This document shows positions 1-8,825 of a stretch of DNA of 33,085 bases, in pieces. The notes beneath the pieces are model-generated. The model ran no database searches. It was not told where the DNA came from and worked only from the letters and a program-made list of their open reading frames with translations. Origin of the DNA: Mangrovicoccus sp. (GTDB taxonomy: Bacteria > Pseudomonadota > Alphaproteobacteria > Rhodobacterales > Rhodobacteraceae). The stretch's first letter is position 1, and every line of letters starts with the position of its first letter. The DNA is taken from positions 1-33,085 of the forward strand of contig JAOXSB010000063.1 of the NCBI GenBank assembly GCA_025800345.1. Direction: 5' to 3'. Both the position numbers and the translations under genes were made by a program.

Positions 1-630
1 GCTTTGGCAATCAGATTGGATATCACTGGACAGGGCCATATCCCCGCGCGCCGCCAAGATCGTTGCGCCGTGATCACCCAATACGCCATTAACCAAGGCA
101 AGATCGCCTGGCTGGATCTGGGTTGCGGTCAAGGCGCGCCCTGGCGCGATCACCCCGATCCCCGATGTGGTGACAAAAACCTTATCAGCGGCGCCGCGCT
201 CCACCACTTTGGTATCGCCGGTGACGATGCGGATCCCGGCCTGTTCGGCCTCGGCCTGCATCGAAGCCACGATCTGGCGCAGCAGCGCGAATTCGCAGCC
301 CTCTTCAATGATAAAGGCCGCAGACAGCCAAAGCGGGCGCGCCCCCCCCACCGCCAAATCATTGACCGTGCCGCAGACCGCGATTTTGCCAATATCCCCG
401 CCTGGAAAGACCGGCGGCGAGACCACGAAACTATCGGTGGTAAAGGCCAGTTGCGCGCCCGGCTCGGTCAGCGCCTCATGGGTGAGCCGGGCTTGATCCT
501 CGGCGCTGAGGGGCTGAAACACATCGGTAAAAATCTCTTCGATGAGATCGCGCATGGCTTTGCCGCCGCCCCCATGGGCCATGGTGACACGGGTGCCGCG
601 CAGACGGGAAATCGGCGGGCTCATATTCAT
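1..630 (-). CDS. hypE: HypE, hydrogenase maturation protein (5' part, truncated by window edge)
   Basis: HypE is an ATP-dependent enzyme. It converts a carbamoyl group, placed on its C-terminal cysteine by HypF, into the thiocyanate that supplies the CN ligands of the NiFe centre. The 210 codons visible start MNMSPPISRLRG and contain the glycine-rich MAHGGGGKAM segment, the TDSFVVSP segment and the GTVNDLAVGGA and GDTKVVERG motifs typical of the HypE/PurM fold. The C-terminal half, including the modified cysteine, lies beyond position 1. The ATG at 630 overlaps the hypD stop codon as ATGA; a second ATG six bases on is an alternative start. It is the last visible gene of the island. Identification is secure; completeness cannot be judged. 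Confidence 0.95.
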   Translation of the reverse strand, partial: MNMSPPISRLRGTRVTMAHGGGGKAMRDLIEEIFTDVFQPLSAEDQARLTHEALTEPGAQLAFTTDSFVVSPPVFPGGDIGKIAVCGTVNDLAVGGARPLWLSAAFIIEEGCEFALLRQIVASMQAEAEQAGIRIVTGDTKVVERGAADKVFVTTSGIGVIAPGRALTATQIQPGDLALVNGVLGDHGATILAARGDMALSSDIQSDCQS

Positions 631-1763
631 TCTGCAGCCTCATAGACAGCGCCATATTGATAATAGGCCGCGCAAGCGCCCTCAGAACTAACCATCAATG
701 CCCCCAGGGGCAGCTCTGGTGTGCAACCAGTGCCATATTGCGCGCAATCGGTGGGTTTGATCCGCCCGGTCATCACCTGTCCGCAGGCGCAGCCCTCGGG
801 CTCGCTGCTTTGGCGCGGCCCCGCCCCATAGCCCACAGCGAATTTCTCTTCGGCATCAAAGGCGCGATAGGCAGAGCGGATGCGCAGCCCGCTTTCCTCG
901 ATCTCCCCCAAACCGCGCCATTCAAAGCTTGGGCGCGGCTCGTAAACATCGGCAATCGCCGCCAGCGAGACCGCATTGCCATCTTCGGGCACCACCCGGG
1001 CATATTGGTTTTCCACCTCGGCGCGGCCATCGCGGATTTGCTGTAACACCATCAGCACCGATTGCAGCAGATCCAGCGGTTCAAACCCGGCCACCACAAT
1101 GGGTTTGCCATAGTCTTGGGCGATGAAATCATAAGGATGGGTGCCGATCACCATGGAGACATGGCCAGGCCCCACAAAGCCATCCAGCTGCATATGCGGG
1201 TCATCCAGCAGCGCTTTGATCGGGGGCGGCACGGTGATGTGATTGCAAAAAACGCTGAAATTGCGCAGATTTTCCCGCGTCGCTTGTTGGATCGACAGGG
1301 CGGTGGAGGGGGTTGTGGTTTCAAAACCCAAGCCGAAAAAGACGATCTCGCGATCGGGATTGCGCCGGGCGATTTCCAGGGCGTCCAAAGGGGAATAGAC
1401 CATGCGGATATCGGCCCCATCCGCCTTGGCTTGCATCAGCGATTTGCCGGTGCCGGGCACGCGCATCGCATCGCCAAAGCTGCAAAAGATCACTTCATCA
1501 CGCTCGGCGATCTCGACGCATTCATCAATCCGGCTCATGGGCAGCACGCAAACCGGGCAGCCAGGGCCATGGATAAACTCGATCCCCGGTGGGGTAAGCC
1601 GTTCCAGCCCATAGCGGAAAATCGCATGGGTATGCCCGCCGCATATTTCCATGATCCGCAGGGGCGCATCAGCGGTGGCCTTCAGCGCATCGGTGATCTG
1701 GGCAATGGCGGCCAACACCGTTTTGGCGGCAGCCGGGTCGCGAAATTCTTCTACATATTTCAT
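627..1763 (-). CDS. hypD: HypD, iron-sulfur scaffold for Fe(CN)2CO assembly
   Basis: HypD is the [4Fe-4S] protein that, with HypC, carries the iron atom while CN and CO ligands are added. The 378-residue product has the expected family length. Visible motifs are EICGGHTH with C41, GPGCPVC with C69 and C72, CSFGDAMRVPG, the GFETTTP segment and a C-terminal cysteine-rich region (GCACGQVMTGRIKPTDC). C41, C69 and C72 sit at the same numbers as in E. coli HypD. The reading frame is open upstream to 2048, but that part is the antisense-like shadow of hypC. The start MKYVEEFRDP at 1763 overlaps the hypC stop as ATGA, which settles it. The stop overlaps hypE in the same way. Confidence 0.97.
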   Translation of the reverse strand: MKYVEEFRDPAAAKTVLAAIAQITDALKATADAPLRIMEICGGHTHAIFRYGLERLTPPGIEFIHGPGCPVCVLPMSRIDECVEIAERDEVIFCSFGDAMRVPGTGKSLMQAKADGADIRMVYSPLDALEIARRNPDREIVFFGLGFETTTPSTALSIQQATRENLRNFSVFCNHITVPPPIKALLDDPHMQLDGFVGPGHVSMVIGTHPYDFIAQDYGKPIVVAGFEPLDLLQSVLMVLQQIRDGRAEVENQYARVVPEDGNAVSLAAIADVYEPRPSFEWRGLGEIEESGLRIRSAYRAFDAEEKFAVGYGAGPRQSSEPEGCACGQVMTGRIKPTDCAQYGTGCTPELPLGALMVSSEGACAAYYQYGAVYEAAE

Positions 1764-2050
1764 CCCCGCCCCTCCAAAGCGATTTGCGTTTCCGCCATGG
1801 ACTCTAGGGTTTCTTGCGCCTCCCCAAGGCTGCGCAGCGCCTCTAGGGTTTTGGCGGCTTCTTCGGCATCGATCAGGCTCATGGCAAAGCCCACATGGAT
1901 CAGCGCCCATTCCCCGATCAGCTCTTGCAGATCCGGCTTTGCGATACAGGCCAGCGACACTTCGCGGCGCACGCCCGAGATATCGACCATAGCCATCAAC
2001 CGCGCCGGATCGGTGATTTCGGTGATGCGGCCGGGAATACCCAAACACAT
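1760..2050 (-). CDS. hypC: HypC, hydrogenase assembly chaperone
   Basis: HypC is a small chaperone that works with HypD on the iron ligands and then delivers the iron to the apo-large subunit. The 96-residue protein begins MCLGIPG. The cysteine directly after the initiator methionine is the essential residue of this family and is exposed when the methionine is removed. The length is normal. It starts 3 bases after the hupR stop and its own stop overlaps hypD by four bases. HupF, encoded 5.5 kb away, is a paralogue of this protein; the two are told apart by sequence and by position (HypC next to HypD, HupF next to HupD). Confidence 0.96.
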   Translation of the reverse strand: MCLGIPGRITEITDPARLMAMVDISGVRREVSLACIAKPDLQELIGEWALIHVGFAMSLIDAEEAAKTLEALRSLGEAQETLESMAETQIALEGRG

Positions 2051-2053
2051 GGC

Positions 2054-3538
2054 TTAGCCCTCCTGATTGCCCGCCGGCAAAGATTTGCCTGGCTGCATGA
2101 CCCCATAGCGGTCAAGTTTGGAGCGCAGCCCCAAACGGCTCAGCCCCAATTCTTCGGCAGCGCGGCTTTTGTTCCATTTCAAACGGGTCAGGGTTTCGCG
2201 CAAAATCCGCGCCTCGATCGCCTCCACCCGTTCTTTCAATGTACCGTCCCCCGCCAAGACCTGGCTTTGTGCCGGATCACTGGGATCGGACACGGACGGA
2301 TCCGCTTGCAGAATATGGCGCGAAATCAATTCCGGGCCAAGCTTGGGCTCTTGGCTCAGGATCAACATGCGGGTGAGCTCATTGCTCAGCTCAGGCAGAT
2401 TGCCCGGCCAGTGGTAATTGCCCAGAAATTCCAAAGCCAAGCTGGTAAGCCCTTCGACCGGTTTGGAATGCTCGCTGGCAAGATCGCTGAGCATATGGCT
2501 GGTGAGAATATCAAGATCTTCCAACCGGGCGCGCAGGGGCGGCAAGCTGATCTGAGTGGTGGCCAGCGCATAATAAAGATCTTGGCGGAACTGCCCGGCC
2601 TCCATGGCAGCGGTCAGATCGCTATGACTGCCCAGCATCAGCCGGGCATTGCTGGTCATGGTTTCGATCCCGCCCAAGGGCTCAAAACTGCCCTCGCTGG
2701 CCAAGCGCAGCAATATCAGTTGCATTTGCGGGCTGAGCGTGTCGATCCCATTCAGGAACAGCGTCCCGCGCGAGGCTTTTTGCAACAGCCCCACCCGGGT
2801 ATGGGGCGTGCCCGCCAACGCGCCTTTCTTAGCCCCGAGCAATTCGATCATCAGCACATCATCGGGCAGCCCGGCGCAGTTGATCTCGAAAAAGGACTGA
2901 TCCGAACGCAGCGAGGCATAATGCATGGCCCGCGCCATCACATCCTTGCCGGTGCCCGGCTCGCCCGAGATCAAAACCGGCACATCAAAACTGGCCAGCT
3001 GACGGGCCAGCTCCACAGTGGCATTCATCGGCGAATTGGGGCTGCGCAAGATCCGCTCGAACCCAAACCCTTCACGCAGGGCGCGCCGCCGGGCCTCGAC
3101 CTTATTCTCAGCCGTCCGGCCCATAAAGCGCATCTCAAGGGACAGCCGATCATGATCGCGGCTGAGCTGAAACAGCTGGGCGGCGTTTTTCGCGGCCATG
3201 ACCAATTGATCTGGGTGCCATGGCTTTGTGACCAGTTGATAGATCCCCGCCTCATTGATGGCAGCGATCATATCATTGGTTTCCGTATAGCCGGTGATGA
3301 TGATCCGCACGGTTTCTGGCCAACGGTCCCGCACTTGTGCGAGAAATTCCACACCGGTTTTGCCCGGCATGCGGTGATCGCAGAAAATCGCCTGAACGAA
3401 GTTTTCCTCCATCAAACGCATGGCCTCATCTGCATTCCCGGCGGTGAGACAATCGAAATCATCCTCCAATGCCATGCGCATGGCCGCCAGAGCATGATCC
3501 TCGTCATCGACCAAAAGCAATGTGGGCAGCGGGGTCAT
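2054..3538 (-). CDS. hupR: HupR, NtrC-like response regulator of hydrogenase genes
   Basis: HupR is the response regulator of the HupT/HupR H2-responsive pair and in Rhodobacter capsulatus activates hupSL. The 494-residue protein has a receiver domain (1-125: acidic D11, D12 and E13, phosphorylatable D54 in FCDHRMP, K105), a central AAA+ domain (about 160-400) and a Fis-type helix-turn-helix at the end ([17 protein letters not shown]). Walker A is present (GEPGTGK, 192-198). Two functional motifs are broken: the sigma54-contact loop reads GALAGT instead of GAFTGA (239-244), and Walker B reads GTLFLNG instead of GTLFLDE (258-264). That fits the known sigma70-dependent, ATPase-poor behaviour of R. 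capsulatus HupR. The start at 3538 overlaps the hypB stop as ATGA; an open extension to 3595 is rejected because it lies inside hypB. Confidence 0.96.
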   Translation of the reverse strand: MTPLPTLLLVDDEDHALAAMRMALEDDFDCLTAGNADEAMRLMEENFVQAIFCDHRMPGKTGVEFLAQVRDRWPETVRIIITGYTETNDMIAAINEAGIYQLVTKPWHPDQLVMAAKNAAQLFQLSRDHDRLSLEMRFMGRTAENKVEARRRALREGFGFERILRSPNSPMNATVELARQLASFDVPVLISGEPGTGKDVMARAMHYASLRSDQSFFEINCAGLPDDVLMIELLGAKKGALAGTPHTRVGLLQKASRGTLFLNGIDTLSPQMQLILLRLASEGSFEPLGGIETMTSNARLMLGSHSDLTAAMEAGQFRQDLYYALATTQISLPPLRARLEDLDILTSHMLSDLASEHSKPVEGLTSLALEFLGNYHWPGNLPELSNELTRMLILSQEPKLGPELISRHILQADPSVSDPSDPAQSQVLAGDGTLKERVEAIEARILRETLTRLKWNKSRAAEELGLSRLGLRSKLDRYGVMQPGKSLPAGNQEG

Positions 3539-4335
3539 TCGGCGGCCTCGGGCGTGGTTTTCTGAGCCAGATTGGCCCGCAGCCAGGCGATCCAACGATC
3601 CATACCCTCACCGCTGCGCGCGGAGAGGCGCAAAATCTCAATCTCGGGGTTAATGCGGCGCAAATTGGTCTCGTATAGATCCAAATCCACATCGCAATGG
3701 GGGGCAAGATCGATCTTGTTTAGGATCGCCAGCCGCGCCGCGGTGAACATATCTGGGTATTTCAGCGGCTTATCTTCGCCCTCGGTCACCGATAGGATCG
3801 CGACTTTGCAATCCTCGCCCAGATCAAAGGCCGCCGGGCAAACCAGATTGCCCACATTCTCAATAAAGAGCAGCGCCTGCGGCGGCAGATCCAAATGCGA
3901 CAGGGCATGGCCAACCATATGCCCATCCAGATGACAGCCTTTGCCGGTATTGATTTGCACCGCCCTCGCCCCGGTGGCGCGGATACGGTCCGCATCATTT
4001 TGGGTCTGCTGATCCCCTTCAATCACCGCCAAAGGCGCGTCGCCCAAAGCTTCGATGGTTTTGCACAACAGCGTTGTTTTGCCCGAACCGGGAGACGAGA
4101 CAAGATTGACCGCAAAGACGCCCCTTTCGGCCAAAACCGCCCGGTTGGTCGCCGCATAACTGTCGTTTTTGGCCAGGATATCCGTTTCGATCTCGATCAG
4201 CCGCTCTTGAGACATGCCCGGCACTTCGGTCCCGGCTAGCCCATGGCCATAATGCTGGTGGTCATGGCCCCCATGGGAATGGGGCTGCCCGTCCAGCTTG
4301 GTTTCACCATCACCGCATCCGCAAACGGTACACAT
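3535..4335 (-). CDS. hypB: HypB, nickel-insertion GTPase
   Basis: HypB is the GTPase that, with HypA, loads nickel into the hydrogenase large subunit. The 266-residue protein begins with the CxxCGC nickel site ([10 protein letters not shown]), followed by a short histidine-rich stretch (about residues 19-31, seven His). The GTPase domain has a P-loop (SSPGSGKT), the [12 protein letters not shown] segment, the metal-site motif [19 protein letters not shown] and the guanine-specificity motif NKID. The His stretch is modest compared with the long metal-storage stretches of some rhizobial HypB proteins. It starts 1 base after the hypA stop and overlaps hupR by four bases. Confidence 0.97.
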   Translation of the reverse strand: MCTVCGCGDGETKLDGQPHSHGGHDHQHYGHGLAGTEVPGMSQERLIEIETDILAKNDSYAATNRAVLAERGVFAVNLVSSPGSGKTTLLCKTIEALGDAPLAVIEGDQQTQNDADRIRATGARAVQINTGKGCHLDGHMVGHALSHLDLPPQALLFIENVGNLVCPAAFDLGEDCKVAILSVTEGEDKPLKYPDMFTAARLAILNKIDLAPHCDVDLDLYETNLRRINPEIEILRLSARSGEGMDRWIAWLRANLAQKTTPEAAE

Positions 4336-4336
4336 C

Positions 4337-4678
4337 TTAGGCCACCTCCAGATCTTTGATCCTCATTTCATCTCCGCCCTGAGGCAAGAGCTTGCCCCCG
4401 CCGCAAATGGGGCAAGGGTCGAGGCGGTTCATGATCTCCACCTCTTTCATACAATCATAGCAAAGCGCGCGACCGGGCAGATCGAGAATAACCAAAGCTG
4501 CGCCCTCTGCGGGCGAGCCGCGCATCACCACATCAAAGGCAAAATGCAGCGCGTCAGGCTCCACCCCGGCAAAGCGGCCAATCTCGACCCGCACTTGGCT
4601 GATCTGAGCGATGTTATGGCGGCGCGCTTGCTCCTCGATCACATGGCGCATGCCTTCACAAAGCGACATCTCATGCAT
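4337..4678 (-). CDS. hypA: HypA, nickel metallochaperone
   Basis: HypA binds nickel through its N-terminal Met-His-Glu and passes it to the hydrogenase large subunit with HypB. The 113-residue protein starts MHEMSLCEG, which has the required His2 and Glu3. It carries the structural zinc site of two CxxC pairs (CYDC and CPIC) near residues 73 and 89. The length is typical. The first 8 bases overlap the end of hupK in another frame, and hypB follows after a single base, so the three are probably translationally coupled. Confidence 0.97.
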   Translation of the reverse strand: MHEMSLCEGMRHVIEEQARRHNIAQISQVRVEIGRFAGVEPDALHFAFDVVMRGSPAEGAALVILDLPGRALCYDCMKEVEIMNRLDPCPICGGGKLLPQGGDEMRIKDLEVA

Positions 4679-5582
4679 GGGCGGCCTCCGGACGGGATGC
4701 AGGTTCCAGCGTGACCGGATGGCAAGGATCCAGAATGCTCAAGAGCAGCGCGCCCCGCTGGTCTGCGCCCTGGGCAGGCAAATGGGCCAGCGATTGGGCC
4801 AAAGCCCCGCCAGGGGCCAGCAAATGATCTGTGGGGGTGATGCGGCGAAACTCGCTGACCCGGCCATGCTCCAGGCGCGCCGTGATGCCATAATATCCCC
4901 GGGCGGCGGGAATAACCGCTTGGCCAGGGCGCAGGCGCGACGGTGCCAGATCGCCATTCCATACCGCTTCTAGATCATAGGCCACCCCAAGGGCGGACCA
5001 AAGCGGGCCACGCCCCCAGCGGCGCGCCACATAGCGCATCACCGGATGGGCCCCATGGCGGGCAGCGGTGGAGTTTTCTTGCGGCTCAGATTGGAAAAAG
5101 CGCGCGGGATGGGTCAAAGGCAGCGCGCTGCGACAGCCAATCCCCGGGCCAAAGCGCCGGGTGATCTCATGCAGCACACCCCAAAGAGCATCGCGGGTGT
5201 TCAAACAGGTCTCAAAGCCTTGTTGCGTTTGGGGCATGGCCGCAGAGGGGCCGAAAAGGGCCTGGCGTTGGGCCTGCGATCCGGCGGCGGGATCGGCGGG
5301 GATGGGCTGCGGCGCGACGCCAAGGGCCGCGGGCCATTTCACGCAAAGCTTGATGAGATGTTCGCGGGCAATTTCGCGGCGCAGATCCTCTTGCCATGTG
5401 GCGGCAAGGGGCAAATCAAAGGCGGCGCGGGCCGCGATGGCTTGCGCCACCGGGCACAGATTGAACAGCCGCGGCAACAGCGCAGCGGCCTCTTGCGCGG
5501 GTTTGCCCAGCAGCAATTGCGCCACTGGCGGGGCGGGCACGGGCCGGGCGCGCAAGGGCGCCTGGGGATGCGCGCGCATCAT
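4671..5582 (-). CDS. hupK: HupK, large-subunit-like hydrogenase assembly protein
   Basis: HupK is a maturation factor of uptake hydrogenases that resembles the large subunit and is proposed to scaffold or hold the iron centre before transfer to HupL. The 303-residue product keeps faint copies of both metal-binding motifs of Hup[10 protein letters not shown] near residue 40 in place of RICGVC, and ILDPCHPV near the C-terminus in place of DPCxxC. One cysteine is therefore left in each motif. The middle contains a [17 protein letters not shown] segment typical of the family. Two ATGs are in tandem at 5582 and 5579; either could start the gene. It lies 3 bases after the hupJ stop and overlaps hypA by 8. 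Confidence 0.9.
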   Translation of the reverse strand: MMRAHPQAPLRARPVPAPPVAQLLLGKPAQEAAALLPRLFNLCPVAQAIAARAAFDLPLAATWQEDLRREIAREHLIKLCVKWPAALGVAPQPIPADPAAGSQAQRQALFGPSAAMPQTQQGFETCLNTRDALWGVLHEITRRFGPGIGCRSALPLTHPARFFQSEPQENSTAARHGAHPVMRYVARRWGRGPLWSALGVAYDLEAVWNGDLAPSRLRPGQAVIPAARGYYGITARLEHGRVSEFRRITPTDHLLAPGGALAQSLAHLPAQGADQRGALLLSILDPCHPVTLEPASRPEAAHA

Positions 5583-5585
5583 GGG

Positions 5586-6356
5586 TTAGCCGGTCTCGGC
5601 CATGCCGCCAGTGATCACCGCGCGCCGAGACGGTGCAGGCGGCTCTGGGGCGTCTTTCGGGGCAAGCTCTGCCTCGCGGGCAGCGCGAATATCGGCGGCG
5701 CGATCGCTTGGGGCGCGATTGGCCTCGTCAAACAGCGCTAGCATCACCGCGCGGGCCACCTCTTGGGCCTGCATCTGCGTAGCAAATTCCCCCATGGGCG
5801 AGAAGAGCGAGCAGGCTTTATAGCCGCCGATCATCTCGCGGGTGTTGTGGATGAACTCATATTCCCCCGACGGAAACCCGATGATTTCTTTGTCACCGCT
5901 GGTCAGATCACGCCAATCCTCATTTTTGCCCGGCAGTTGGATCAGGTTCATGAACCAAGGCGAGATCAGCACCCCTAGGGGGCGGCCATCATAGAGGCGA
6001 AAACCGATGGCCTCGATGCTCAGCCGGGTGTTGACCATGGGCACATCGCGCATTTTGCTGTGCCAGATCTCGCGAAATTCGGCCACAAGCTTGGCCCCAA
6101 GGGCCTCTATCCACGCCGCCTCTGCTGCGGCCTCTGCGCCGGGATCTTCCAACACCATGAATTGCGCTTTGGGCGCGCCGCAATTGGGGCAGGACCAATC
6201 CCCAGGCAGATCGGCAAAGGCGGTGCCGGGATCGATCTGGCGATAATCATCGCCTTCGCCCGGATCATATGGGGTCCAGCAGATTTTGCATTCCATGATG
6301 GCTTGGGGGCTGATTTTATCCTGGGCCCCCAGAAAACTGCCTTCAAAGCCGATCAT
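5586..6356 (-). CDS. hupJ: HupJ, rubredoxin fused to HybE-like assembly chaperone
   Basis: This 256-residue maturation protein combines what other bacteria encode as HupI and HupJ. Residues 20-65 form a rubredoxin with CxxC at 23/26 and CPNC at 56/59 and the usual aromatic residues between. From about 80 to 215 follows a HybE/HupJ-type chaperone domain (TRLSIEAIGFRLYDGR, GVLISPWFMNLIQLPG, FIHNTREMIGGYKACSLFSPMGEF). The tail is rich in Ala and Pro and probably disordered. The rubredoxin is thought to protect or tune assembly of the hydrogenase iron-sulfur subunit under oxygen. The ATG at 6356 overlaps the hupH stop as ATGA; an internal ATG at 6296, just before the first cysteine, is a less likely start. 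Confidence 0.93.
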   Translation of the reverse strand: MIGFEGSFLGAQDKISPQAIMECKICWTPYDPGEGDDYRQIDPGTAFADLPGDWSCPNCGAPKAQFMVLEDPGAEAAAEAAWIEALGAKLVAEFREIWHSKMRDVPMVNTRLSIEAIGFRLYDGRPLGVLISPWFMNLIQLPGKNEDWRDLTSGDKEIIGFPSGEYEFIHNTREMIGGYKACSLFSPMGEFATQMQAQEVARAVMLALFDEANRAPSDRAADIRAAREAELAPKDAPEPPAPSRRAVITGGMAETG

Positions 6357-7198
6357 CTTATGGCCTCCAGAACTTGGCTCAGCCGGGCACTGCTATCGGA
6401 GAGATCTTCGGGCGCGGCACAGGCCACTTCGGGAATGGTGGTGACTTCGAATGTATCCAGAATCAGCGTGTCTTGGCTGTTAAAGAACTGCACCCGCCAC
6501 ACATGCGCCAGCGCGGTGGCGGTGATCCGGCAATTGCCATAGCCGCGCGATAGGATGGTGACGCCGCCTTGGCCCAGGCCCTGATCCAAAGCGGTGAGAT
6601 CCTCATCGCTATGGGGCAGCAAGGTCAGGTTGATCACATGCAGCGGCGCGCTGGCGCTAAATTGCGCCGATTTATCGTTGAGTTCCACCAAAATGGAGGG
6701 CGCATTGATAATGCCGGGGCCGTCCAAAGCAGCTTGCCCACGCCCTGCACGCTGCGGGGCAAAAGGGGCTTGGGTGACGCAATCGGGAACAGCCCCCACG
6801 GCGATTTGGGTGCCTGCCGCGCTTTGCAAGATCCAGATCCCCGCGAATACGCTTTCCTGAACCGCAATGGCGGGAATGCCGTGGATTTTTGCCGCCACCT
6901 CGCCACTGCCTAGGGTTTCGGCGATCAAGGCGCGATTGGCGTCATTGAGCGGGGCAAGATCAAACAACGCGGTGCCGCCCGCGCGGCCAATACGCCCCGC
7001 CGCCTCAGCCACCTGGGCCAAAAGCGCCAAAGCGGGCTGAATATCGCGATCCTCCAACCCGTCGGTTTCTGGGATGCGCGGGGAATAGGTGCGCATATCC
7101 TGAGGCAGCGCCATATAGTCCAGCGCATCCTCTTGCTGATCGAGCGGTTGCGAGCCCGGACCAAATCCGGTGGGGGGCATCATGAATGGATTGCTCAT
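6353..7198 (-). CDS. hupH: HupH, HyaF-family hydrogenase expression protein
   Basis: HupH belongs to the HyaF/HupH family of accessory proteins that help mature the small subunit of membrane-bound uptake hydrogenases; its exact chemistry is not known. The 281-residue product has the family's conserved core: ETLGSGEVAAKIHG, VQESVFAGIW, NAPSILVELNDKS, LTLLPHSDEDLTALDQGLGQGGVTILSRGYGNCRI and VWRVQFFNSQDTLILDTFEVTTIPEVACAA. The frame is open further upstream, but the ATG at 7198 (MSNPFMMPPTGFGPG) fits the family. The 31 bases between it and the hupG stop are one of the larger gaps in the accessory block. Its stop overlaps hupJ by four bases. Confidence 0.93.
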   Translation of the reverse strand: MSNPFMMPPTGFGPGSQPLDQQEDALDYMALPQDMRTYSPRIPETDGLEDRDIQPALALLAQVAEAAGRIGRAGGTALFDLAPLNDANRALIAETLGSGEVAAKIHGIPAIAVQESVFAGIWILQSAAGTQIAVGAVPDCVTQAPFAPQRAGRGQAALDGPGIINAPSILVELNDKSAQFSASAPLHVINLTLLPHSDEDLTALDQGLGQGGVTILSRGYGNCRITATALAHVWRVQFFNSQDTLILDTFEVTTIPEVACAAPEDLSDSSARLSQVLEAIR

Positions 7199-7229
7199 GT
7201 CCAAAGCTCCTGAACAGGGGTCTGCACGG

Positions 7230-7613
7230 TCATTCTGCGGCCGCTGGCGGGTTAAGAAGCCGCTCCAGCCGCTCCATATATTCCGCCCAATCGCGGATTT
7301 TCGGGATACCGCCCAGGCAGGCGCCATCGCGGAACAAAATCAAACTGGGGGTTTTGAAGATACCGGTGGCCTCGCGCAGGTCTTTTTCCACGCTATCGGC
7401 GGCCACGGCGCAATCAAAGCGCCCGTCAAAGGCCCGGTGCAATTCTGGCAAGATCACCGCCAAATCTGGGGTTTCCAAATTGCGCTGGCCATCGCCAGGC
7501 ACGAACACCACATGCGCGCCAGGGGCATGGGTAAATGCACAGACCTCCTCCATGGTGCGCAGCGCAGCATAGCCAAGCTCTTGCGAAAGACGGGTGACAA
7601 GCGGGTGAGTCAT
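7230..7613 (-). CDS. hupG: HupG, HyaE-family thioredoxin-fold hydrogenase chaperone
   Basis: HupG is a HyaE-type protein with a thioredoxin fold but no CxxC. Family members bind the Tat signal peptide of the hydrogenase small subunit and probably prevent early export. The 127-residue product has the expected length, the FVPGDGQRNLETPDLAVILPEL segment and a GIFKTPSLILFRDG stretch that corresponds to the cis-proline region of thioredoxins. The only cysteines are C25 and C68, not paired as a redox motif. It lies 6 bases downstream of hupF. Confidence 0.92.
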   Translation of the reverse strand: MTHPLVTRLSQELGYAALRTMEEVCAFTHAPGAHVVFVPGDGQRNLETPDLAVILPELHRAFDGRFDCAVAADSVEKDLREATGIFKTPSLILFRDGACLGGIPKIRDWAEYMERLERLLNPPAAAE

Positions 7614-7619
7614 AAGCGG

Positions 7620-7940
7620 TTACCCTGTGCTGCGGCCCGCATCGCGGGCGGCTTGAAGATGAGGAGGCAGTTGCGGTGCTCTCGCGTCGAGATCGGCAAA
7701 GGCATCGCCAGCATCACCGCCGGCCATCACAGCGCGCAGCCCGTCCAAAGCGGCAGAGATTTTGGCAGCCTCATCACCCGAGATCACATCCCGCGCCGCA
7801 CCGAGAAAGCACAACACCCAATCGCCGGGCTGGGCCTGAGGCGTGAGCGACAGATCAATCACCTCTTGATGCGCCCCATGGCCGGCAATCGCGGCAATCC
7901 CGTCCACGCTGTGGATCTGAAGCGGCTGACCGATGCACAT
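7620..7940 (-). CDS. hupF: HupF, HypC-like chaperone of the hydrogenase large subunit
   Basis: HupF is a HypC paralogue dedicated to the uptake hydrogenase. In Rhizobium it stabilises HupL during maturation under oxygen and works with HupK. The 106-residue protein begins MCIGQPLQI, with the essential Cys2, and has the [17 protein letters not shown] core. It is about ten residues longer than HypC through a C-terminal tail ([18 protein letters not shown]), a known difference between the two families. It follows hupD by 5 bases. Confidence 0.95.
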   Translation of the reverse strand: MCIGQPLQIHSVDGIAAIAGHGAHQEVIDLSLTPQAQPGDWVLCFLGAARDVISGDEAAKISAALDGLRAVMAGGDAGDAFADLDARAPQLPPHLQAARDAGRSTG

Positions 7941-7945
7941 GGGAT

Positions 7946-8554
7946 TTACTCCGGCGCCGGGAAAAAGCGCGCATCGCCGATGCGGCAGGCTTCGCTTTCC
8001 GAAGGACGGCCCGCTTCATAAGCGTGATGCATGATGGATGGATCCGCGAGCAGGTCGCTTTGGCTGCGCCCCGGGGTGGCAGCAAACCCCATCTGGGCCA
8101 GCTCCGTCAGCGCCAGATTCACTGCGGGCTCGATCTGATCGCGCACAATCGGGCGCAGCCCGCCACCGTAATCTTCAAGCTCTTGGGGCTGACAGCCGAT
8201 CAATAGCAAAGTTTCGGGGCAATAGCCCATCAACTGCGCCGTGGCGATCACATCCTGAAAACCGGTCTGATGCAGGGACATTTTCTTGGCCCCCATAAAG
8301 CGGGGCACCTCATCACCTTGGATCAGCTTAAGCGTGCCCGGCGCGAGCCCGTAATCCACCGCGTCAAACACCACTAAAATATCGGCAGATTCGAGAAAAG
8401 GCAGCAGATACAACCCCTGAGTGCCGCCATCGAGCAATGTGACCGTCTCTGGCAGGGTCCAATTCTGGGCCAGATATTCGATGCACCGCACGCCAAAGCC
8501 TTCATCGGCCCAAAGCACATTGCCAATGCCCAAAACGAGCACATTTGCTGCCAT
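7946..8554 (-). CDS. hupD: HupD, hydrogenase maturation endopeptidase
   Basis: HupD is the nickel-dependent protease that removes the C-terminal peptide of HupL after nickel insertion. The 202-residue protein has the opening [17 protein letters not shown] and the three nickel ligands of the family: E18, D64 and H95, each exactly two residues later than in E. coli HybD (E16, D62, H93). The substrate is encoded at 9793-11586 and ends with a 15-residue tail after its last ligand. The start ATG has a strong ribosome site (GAGGGAGGA). The gene heads the accessory block after a 271-base gap with a terminator, so it may have its own promoter. Confidence 0.96.
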   Translation of the reverse strand: MAANVLVLGIGNVLWADEGFGVRCIEYLAQNWTLPETVTLLDGGTQGLYLLPFLESADILVVFDAVDYGLAPGTLKLIQGDEVPRFMGAKKMSLHQTGFQDVIATAQLMGYCPETLLLIGCQPQELEDYGGGLRPIVRDQIEPAVNLALTELAQMGFAATPGRSQSDLLADPSIMHHAYEAGRPSESEACRIGDARFFPAPE

Positions 8555-8575
8555 ATTGTCCTCCCTCGCTGGATG

Positions 8576-8590
8576 GGAAAGTGACTTTCC
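8576..8590. promoter_or_regulatory. 15-bp palindrome upstream of hupD
   Basis: GGAAAGT and ACTTTCC are perfect 7-base inverted repeats around one central base. The site ends 22 bases before the hupD start and just upstream of its ribosome site. It sits in the 271-base hupC-hupD gap, which is AT-rich (8600-8760) compared with the genes. I see no convincing -35/-10 pair in that gap. The palindrome could be an operator or a short hairpin in the leader; its binding partner is unknown. Confidence 0.4.
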
Positions 8591-8776
8591 ACCTCTCGCT
8601 TACAGAGATCCTAGCTTACCAGTTTCGACATCGTGTTCAGAAATCTGCATCGGGCGCATAATTTTCTATCTATCAGAAGATAAAAGGTATTCTTCGGCAT
8701 GCAGAAATCATGGGGTAGAATATATGGCAATGTAAAGATCAGTCGCTTTTCAAACTGGTATGACACTTGCCAGCAA

Positions 8777-8801
8777 AAAGCGGGCGACTCACGCCCGCTT
8801 T
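8777..8801 (-). terminator. Rho-independent terminator after hupC
   Basis: A 10-bp perfect stem (AAAGCGGGCG / CGCCCGCTTT) with a 5-base loop lies 25 bases after the hupC stop. On the minus strand the stem runs into a TTTTT tract, so it should end the hupS-hupL-small ORF-hupC transcript, fully or in part. On the plus strand the U tract is only three bases. Confidence 0.8.
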
Positions 8802-8825
8802 AACGTTTCCCATTAGGGATAGGCT

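Noticed and set aside
1764..2048. 5' extension of the hypD reading frame beyond MKYVEEF
   Set aside because: It is a shadow of hypC on the same strand in another frame; the hypD start overlapping the hypC stop is better supported.
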